Of a stretch of DNA of 35,210 bases, positions 30,947 through 35,210 are shown one piece after another. The DNA comes from Gemmatimonadota bacterium (GTDB lineage Bacteria > Gemmatimonadota > Gemmatimonadetes > Longimicrobiales > RSA9): positions 1-35,210 of the forward strand of contig JADGGV010000004.1 of NCBI GenBank assembly GCA_019689775.1. Direction: 5' to 3'. A program made the translations under genes and the position numbers. The notes under the pieces are model-generated. The model worked only from the letters and a program-made list of their open reading frames with translations. It was not told the origin of the DNA and searched no databases. The number at the start of each line of letters is the position of its first letter. Positions within the stretch are counted from its first letter, which is position 1.

Positions 30947-31932
30947 GGCGACGGCTCGACCGGCAGCACGTCGTCGGCGCCGCCCGCGATGGCGCGCCGC
31001 ATGTCGGTGTCCGCGCTGACGTTGCGGTAGCGCACATAGTCCATCACGCCGAGGTTGCCGCGGCGGAACGCCTCGGCGATGGCGAGCGGGATCTCCGCCT
31101 CGGCGGCCACGACCTTCGCGCGCATCTCCTGGACCTTGGCCTTCATCTCCTGCTCGGCGGCGACGGCCATGGCGCGGCGCTCCTCGGCCTTGGCCTGCGC
31201 GATGCGCTTGTCGGCCTCGGCCTGATCGGTCTGGAGCTGGGCGCCGATGTTCTTCCCGACATCGACGTCGGCGATGTCGATGGAGAGGATCTCGAACGCG
31301 GTGCCGGCATCGAGCCCCTTGCCGAGGACGGTCTTGGAGATGGCGTCGGGGTTCTCGAGCACCGTCTTGTGCGAGTCGGCGGAGCCGATGGTGGAGACGA
31401 TCCCCTCGCCCACACGGGCGAGGATCGTCTCCTCGCCCGCGCCGCCGACCAGCCGGTTGATGTTCGCGCGCACGGTCACGCGCGCGACGGCGATGAGCTG
31501 GATGCCGTCCTTGGCCATGGCCGCGACGCGGGGCGTCTCGATGACCTTGGGGTTGACGGAAACCTTGACGGCCTCGAGGACGTCGCGGCCGGCCAGGTCG
31601 ATGGCGGCCGCCTGCTGGAACGGCAGCGCGAGCTCGGCCTTGTCGGCGCTGATGAGGGCGTTGACGACCTTGTCGACGCGCCCGCCCGCCAGGTAATGGC
31701 TCTCGAGCTGGGAGGGCGTGAGCTGGAGCCCGGCCTTCGTCGCCGCGATGAGCGGTCCGATGATCGCGGCCGGATTCACCTTACGCAGGCGCATCCCGAC
31801 CAGGTCGGTGAGCCCGACGCGCACGCCGGCGAAGACGGCCGTGATCCAGAGCCGGACGGGGATGAACGACGCGAAGAGGAAGACGAGGATCAGCGCGAAC
31901 GCAAGGAGGAGGACCGGGAAGATCATGTCCAT
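30943..31932 (-). CDS. floA: Flotillin-like protein FloA
   Basis: This is a scaffold of functional membrane microdomains. An N-terminal hydrophobic hairpin (about 4-40) anchors the protein. The SPFH/band-7 region and a long Ala/Glu-rich coiled coil follow (about 235-290: QAEADKRIAQAKAEERRAMA). Family-specific stretches LRKVNPAAIIGPLIAATKAGL, RVDKVVNALISADKA and VMDYVRYRNVSADTDMRRAI are present. The 329 residues match FloA (YqfA/UPF0365). An ATG two codons later is an alternative start. It follows nfeD by 30 bases, a common pairing. Confidence 0.95.
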   Translation of the reverse strand: MDMIFPVLLLAFALILVFLFASFIPVRLWITAVFAGVRVGLTDLVGMRLRKVNPAAIIGPLIAATKAGLQLTPSQLESHYLAGGRVDKVVNALISADKAELALPFQQAAAIDLAGRDVLEAVKVSVNPKVIETPRVAAMAKDGIQLIAVARVTVRANINRLVGGAGEETILARVGEGIVSTIGSADSHKTVLENPDAISKTVLGKGLDAGTAFEILSIDIADVDVGKNIGAQLQTDQAEADKRIAQAKAEERRAMAVAAEQEMKAKVQEMRAKVVAAEAEIPLAIAEAFRRGNLGVMDYVRYRNVSADTDMRRAIAGGADDVLPVEPSP

Positions 31933-31962
31933 CGGGGCCTCAGGGTGAAAGGGTCGCGGGCG

Positions 31963-32685
31963 CTATTCCGCGGGCCGCACGAGGTGGCGGTAGCCGTCCG
32001 ACTGCGCGATGACGACCGGCGTGCCGGCCGGGATGTAGCCGCCCTCGGCGACGACGTCGAGCCGCTCACCGCGGAACTCCGCGCTCCCGGAGGGGCGGAG
32101 GTCGGTGATCGCGGTGCCGACCGTACCGACGAGCTCCGGCCGGCCGGCGCGGGCGACATAGCCGCTCTCCCGGGACATGACCTCGCCCAGCACGACGCCG
32201 GAGCGGCCGAGCCGGTTGCTCTTCGGCAGCACGCGGAAGAGCGCCCAGATCGAGACGAGCGCCGCGATCAGGGTGGCGCCGAGGATCCCCGCGGCCTGGC
32301 TGTAGGCCTCGGGGGTGGCCGGGTGGCCGACCAGGCTGAGGTAGATGCTAGCCAGGACGGCGAGGGCGCCGAGCACACCGAAGGCGCCGACGCCGGGGAG
32401 CGCGATGGCCTCCAGGAGGAGCATGAGCACGCCGGCACCGAGGAGCACGAGCTCCAGCCAGCCCGTCATGCCGACGAGGAAGTGGCTGCCGAAGAAGAGG
32501 GCCAGCGCGAGGACGCCGAGCGCGCCCGCGAGCCCGTGCGTGAACGCCTTGACCTCGATGAGGATGCCGAGGACGCCGACGAGCAGGAGGACCGGGGCGA
32601 GCCATGGGCTGGCCAGGGCGCCGAGGACGAGATCGATCAGGCCCGGGTCGACGGCGAGGAGGGCGACGGCCGGGTGCATGGACAT
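31963..32685 (-). CDS. NfeD-family membrane protein
   Basis: The 240-residue protein has four to five membrane helices (about 14-55, 58-75, 76-112 and 130-150) and a C-terminal OB-fold-like soluble domain (about 170-235: GRPELVGTVGTAITDLRPSGSAEFRGERLDVVAEGGYIPAGTPVVI). This is the short NfeD form without the N-terminal ClpP-like serine protease. NfeD proteins work with flotillins or stomatins, and floA is next in the operon. Its ATG overlaps the lipoprotein stop by one base (TGATG). Confidence 0.92.
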   Translation of the reverse strand: MSMHPAVALLAVDPGLIDLVLGALASPWLAPVLLLVGVLGILIEVKAFTHGLAGALGVLALALFFGSHFLVGMTGWLELVLLGAGVLMLLLEAIALPGVGAFGVLGALAVLASIYLSLVGHPATPEAYSQAAGILGATLIAALVSIWALFRVLPKSNRLGRSGVVLGEVMSRESGYVARAGRPELVGTVGTAITDLRPSGSAEFRGERLDVVAEGGYIPAGTPVVIAQSDGYRHLVRPAE

Positions 32686-33458
32686 CACGGCCCCCCGGAA
32701 GCGCCGGCCTGGCCGAGGAGCTGGCGGGCGTAGTAGGCGCGGCGGATCGCGACGTCGTACTTCCCCGCGGCGATGGCCTCGCGGGCGCCCCGGACCAGCC
32801 GCTCGATCCGTTCGGCGCGGCGGACGGCGGCGTCGCCGTCGCGCGGGCCGACGGCGCGGCGGAGCGCCTCGAGCGCGCGCTCGTCGGCGGACGCGAGCCG
32901 GAGCGCGACCGCGCGTGGCGTGGTCTCCGCGAGGCGCTCGCTGGCGTCGAGCGTGGCGAGCACGGCGGCGGCGCGATCCCCCGCCCGCGCGGCCTCGCGG
33001 GCGCGCTGGAGCAGCGCGCCGCCGTCGGCCACGGCGTCGGCCAGCTCCGGCAGGTCGGCGCCCCGCAGCGCCGCGCCGGCCAGCTCGGACCACCGCTCCA
33101 GCTTCTGCTGCGCGGCGGCGAGCGCCACGCTGTCGAGGGAGGCGGCGAGGATCGGGGCCGCCAGGCGGTTGGCCTGCGTGCGGAGTGCGCGGGCGGACGG
33201 TGCGTCGGGCGCGCTGTCGGCACTGGCCCAGAGCCTCCGCGCCTGCGCGAGGCCGGCCGCATCCGGTGGCGCGAGCGCCGCGCTGTCCGCGGCCGCGGCC
33301 AGCTCCGGGAGGCCGGGGAGCGAGCTGCCGACCGCCAGCGCCGCGTGCGTCTCGGGCGTGACGAGCAGCGCCGTCGGCGCATCGGGCGCATCGGAGCACG
33401 CCGCGATCGCGGCGAGCAGGACGAGGAGCGGGCGGGCGCGTCGGCGCGAGCGAGGCAT
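32685..33458 (-). CDS. Ala/Leu-rich helical lipoprotein
   Basis: The basic N terminus MPRSRRRARP, a hydrophobic core and AAIAACS with C21 make a lipoprotein signal. The other 235 residues are Ala-, Leu- and Arg-rich and almost all helical, with recurring AxxLxxA patterns. I recognise no domain. The start at 33458 is chosen because the signal sequence begins there. An earlier in-frame start (33497) would lie on the -10 element of the promoter. It is the first gene of the unit with nfeD and floA, so it may connect the microdomain machinery to the envelope. That is inference from position only. Confidence 0.7.
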   Translation of the reverse strand: MPRSRRRARPLLVLLAAIAACSDAPDAPTALLVTPETHAALAVGSSLPGLPELAAAADSAALAPPDAAGLAQARRLWASADSAPDAPSARALRTQANRLAAPILAASLDSVALAAAQQKLERWSELAGAALRGADLPELADAVADGGALLQRAREAARAGDRAAAVLATLDASERLAETTPRAVALRLASADERALEALRRAVGPRDGDAAVRRAERIERLVRGAREAIAAGKYDVAIRRAYYARQLLGQAGASGGP

Positions 33459-33497
33459 CGGTGGTGGCGAATGGAGGGGTCGTCCCGCGGACGCCAA

Positions 33498-33526
33498 AAG
33501 CTAGGCCTCACATGAGGAAACCGCAA
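33498..33526 (-). promoter_or_regulatory. Promoter of the lipoprotein-nfeD-floA operon
   Basis: On the minus strand TTGCGG (33526-33521) and TAGCTT (33503-33498) are 17 bases apart. The spacer contains the small dyad CCTCA/TGAGG (33506-33517). The divergent tetR promoter starts 14 bases away. Confidence 0.5.
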
Positions 33527-33539
33527 GGTGCGCGGGCAC

Positions 33540-33569
33540 TTGACCCGGCCGCCCGGCGAGGTCTAGGTT
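33540..33569 (+). promoter_or_regulatory. Promoter of the TetR-family gene
   Basis: TTGACC (33540-33545) is followed after 18 bases by TAGGTT (33564-33569). Downstream, CGAACG occurs twice (33576-33590 region) and GTTC/GAAC arms flank ACGGTC, so an autoregulatory operator is possible here. Evidence is by eye only. Confidence 0.4.
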
Positions 33570-33602
33570 CACGGTCGAACGTCCGAACGAAAGGCCCGAG
33601 CC

Positions 33603-34250
33603 ATGGCGGACGAGCAGGCGCCGCACGACGAGAAGCTGACGCTCATCCTCCGCACCGCGGCGGCGATCTTCGCCGAGAAGGGCTACCACCGGGCGAGCAT
33701 CCGCGATATCAGCCGCGCGACCGGGATCAGCCTCTCGGGGCTGTACTACTACGTGCCGAGCAAGGAGGCGATCCTCTTCCGCATCCAGCAGCACGCCTTC
33801 GGGACGGTGGTCGAGAACCTGGAGCGGCGGCTGGACGGGGTCACCGACCCGGAGGAGCGCCTGCGGCTGTTCATCGAGAACCACCTTCGCTTCTTCGTGG
33901 CGAACATGAAGGAGATGAAGGTGCTCTCGCACGAGGCGACGGCGCTGTCGGGCGAGCTGCGCGAGCGCGTCGCGGCGCTGAAGCGGCGCTACACGGAGAT
34001 CTGCACCGGGATCCTGGCGGCGCTGCGCCCGGAGGCGGACGCGGCGTCGCTGCGGGTGGCGACGTTCTCGCTGTTCGGGATGATGAACTGGATCTACAAC
34101 TGGTACCACCCGGGGCGGGACGTGCCGGTGGATGCGCTGGCGGCGGAGATGATGCGCATCTTCCTGCGGGGCTATGTGGATGGGGTCGCGGACGGGGTCG
34201 CGCGACCGCTGAGCGGCGGGGCGGAGGCGGCGCCGACGTTCTGGCGGTGA
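33603..34250 (+). CDS. TetR-family transcriptional regulator
   Basis: The N-terminal DNA-binding domain (about 10-60) carries the helix-turn-helix ASIRDISRATGISLSGLYYYVPSKEAIL. The C-terminal ligand-binding helices (about 75-200) include ENHLRFFVANMKEMKVLSHE and FSLFGMMNWIYNWYHPG. That last segment is typical of TetR regulators that respond to acyl-CoA esters in fatty-acid or phenylacetate breakdown. The 215 residues are normal. It precedes an enoyl-CoA hydratase on the same strand by 116 bases, which fits such a role. The ligand is not determined. Confidence 0.92.
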   Translation: MADEQAPHDEKLTLILRTAAAIFAEKGYHRASIRDISRATGISLSGLYYYVPSKEAILFRIQQHAFGTVVENLERRLDGVTDPEERLRLFIENHLRFFVANMKEMKVLSHEATALSGELRERVAALKRRYTEICTGILAALRPEADAASLRVATFSLFGMMNWIYNWYHPGRDVPVDALAAEMMRIFLRGYVDGVADGVARPLSGGAEAAPTFWR

Positions 34251-34366
34251 TCGCCGGCGCGCGCCGCAGGCGCGGGTGAACGAGCGACCGCGAGGTCGCC
34301 CCCCAGATGCTGGGAACATGGACCGAGGCGGAGCCAGGCCGGCGCTGCCCACGAACGGAGGGTGTC

Positions 34367-35197
34367 ATGGCGAGTGTCATGGATCAGGCGACGACCGAGG
34401 AGGCGCGCACGCTGGTGCACTACGAGGCGCGGGACGGGGTGGCGATCCTGACGCTGGACGACCCACCGGCGAACACGTACACGTATGAGATGATGCGGCA
34501 GCTCGACGCCGCGATCCTGCGGGCGCGGATGGACGAGGCCGTGCACGTGATCGTGGTGACCGGCGCGGGGGAGAAGTTCTTCTGCGCAGGCGCCAACATC
34601 GCGATGCTGAACTCGGTGACGCCGCACTTCAAGTACTACTTCTGCCTGCACGCCAACGAGACGCTGAACCGGTTCGAGCAGACGCCGAAGCTGGTGATCG
34701 CGGCGTTGAACGGGCACACGGTGGGCGGGGGGCTCGAGATCGCGATGGCCGCGGACCTCCGCATCGCGCGCAAGGGTGCCGGGAAGATCGGCCTGCCGGA
34801 GATCAATCTGGGCGTGCTGCCGGGGACGGGCGGGACGCAGCGGCTGACGCGGCTCGTCGGCAAGAGCAAGGCGATCGAGCTGATGGTCACGGGCCGCACC
34901 TTCGACTTCGAGGAGGCGCAGGCGCTGGGGATCGTGGGCGACGTGGTGGAGGCGGCGAGCCGCGACGACTTCCTCGAGAAGGTCCTGGACTACGCGCGGC
35001 GCTTCACGCCGCCGAACGCGGCGGCGAAGGCGGTGGGCAACATCAAGCGCTCGGTGCAGACCGGGGGCGAGCTTCCGTTGCAGGACGCGCTGGCGGTCGA
35101 GCGCGAGCTACAGCAGTTGCTCTTCCAGAGCCAGGACGCGAAGGAGGGCCTGGCGGCGTACGTGGAGAAGCGGAAGCCGCAGTTCAGGGCGCAGTAG
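34367..35197 (+). CDS. Enoyl-CoA hydratase/isomerase-family protein
   Basis: This is a crotonase-fold enzyme that probably hydrates trans-2-enoyl-CoA in beta-oxidation. Oxyanion-hole segments are KFFCAGANI (70-78) and NGHTVGGGLEIA (115-126). Both catalytic glutamates are in place, E124 and E145 (GLPEINLGVLPGTGGTQRL), favouring hydratase over the other crotonase activities. The 276 residues are complete, and the stop at 35195-35197 lies just inside the window. A GGAGGG ribosome site precedes the ATG at 34367. The 116-base gap from the TetR gene holds small stems (GCGACC/GGTCGC, CCCAG/CTGGG) without U tracts. Confidence 0.93.
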   Translation: MASVMDQATTEEARTLVHYEARDGVAILTLDDPPANTYTYEMMRQLDAAILRARMDEAVHVIVVTGAGEKFFCAGANIAMLNSVTPHFKYYFCLHANETLNRFEQTPKLVIAALNGHTVGGGLEIAMAADLRIARKGAGKIGLPEINLGVLPGTGGTQRLTRLVGKSKAIELMVTGRTFDFEEAQALGIVGDVVEAASRDDFLEKVLDYARRFTPPNAAAKAVGNIKRSVQTGGELPLQDALAVERELQQLLFQSQDAKEGLAAYVEKRKPQFRAQ

Positions 35198-35210
35198 CTC
35201 GGGTGGGCGG

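Noticed and set aside
1..35210. CRISPR arrays, insertion sequences, integrases, phage or defence genes
   Set aside because: No spaced direct repeats, transposase motifs or attachment-site structure were seen. The only tRNA is intact and has no integrase beside it.

Overview
This is a very GC-rich bacterial chromosome segment. Genes are tightly packed, stops and starts often overlap (ATGA or GTGA), and many proteins have Ala/Pro-rich linkers. Several outer-membrane and lipoprotein genes show a diderm envelope. Gene content, the TonB-receptor-like protein and the sigma/anti-sigma cluster with glycogen-binding domains would fit Gemmatimonadota or a neighbouring phylum. That placement is inference, because no rRNA or taxonomic marker was compared. 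I see no insertion sequence, integrase, phage gene or CRISPR array.

Positions 1-25000 are almost entirely minus-strand core genes. Read in the direction of transcription (right to left) the order is: citrate synthase, isocitrate dehydrogenase, leucyl aminopeptidase and an outer-membrane receptor-like protein; then yicC, gmk, rpoZ, coaBC, a family 4 uracil-DNA glycosylase, dnaB, radA, ispD, a Sua5/YrdC protein, a low-molecular-weight phosphatase, aroE, comF and gap; then a zinc-ribbon protein, an alpha/beta hydrolase, pgk, tpiA and secG; and finally a 2-oxoacid dehydrogenase E1-beta, its E2 and lipB. Sigma70-like promoters can be read before citrate synthase, yicC, radA (a -10 only, apparently leaderless), the zinc-ribbon gene, pgk and E1-beta. 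One small plus-strand gene (3566-3793) interrupts this block, with its own promoter and a hairpin-rich leader.

Positions 25239-28430 are a plus-strand cluster: an ECF sigma factor, a membrane anti-sigma-like protein with an extracytoplasmic CBM48/AMPK-type glycogen-binding domain, a putative outer-membrane protein ending in a second such domain, and a secreted helical protein. This is the most unusual part of the window and could be a glycan-sensing signalling unit. Next come a FeoA-like small protein behind a terminator-like leader, a 352-base gene-free stretch with a very large palindrome, and a DUF4142 lipoprotein overlapping a cupredoxin gene.

The right end holds a minus-strand membrane-microdomain operon (lipoprotein, NfeD, FloA, a single-span protein) followed by tRNA-Leu(CAA), then a plus-strand TetR regulator and an enoyl-CoA hydratase that suggest acyl-CoA catabolism.

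Two core enzymes have substitutions at positions that are normally catalytic or metal-binding: CoaBC has Tyr where the decarboxylase Cys is expected, and the uracil-DNA glycosylase has Ser where an iron-sulfur Cys is expected.
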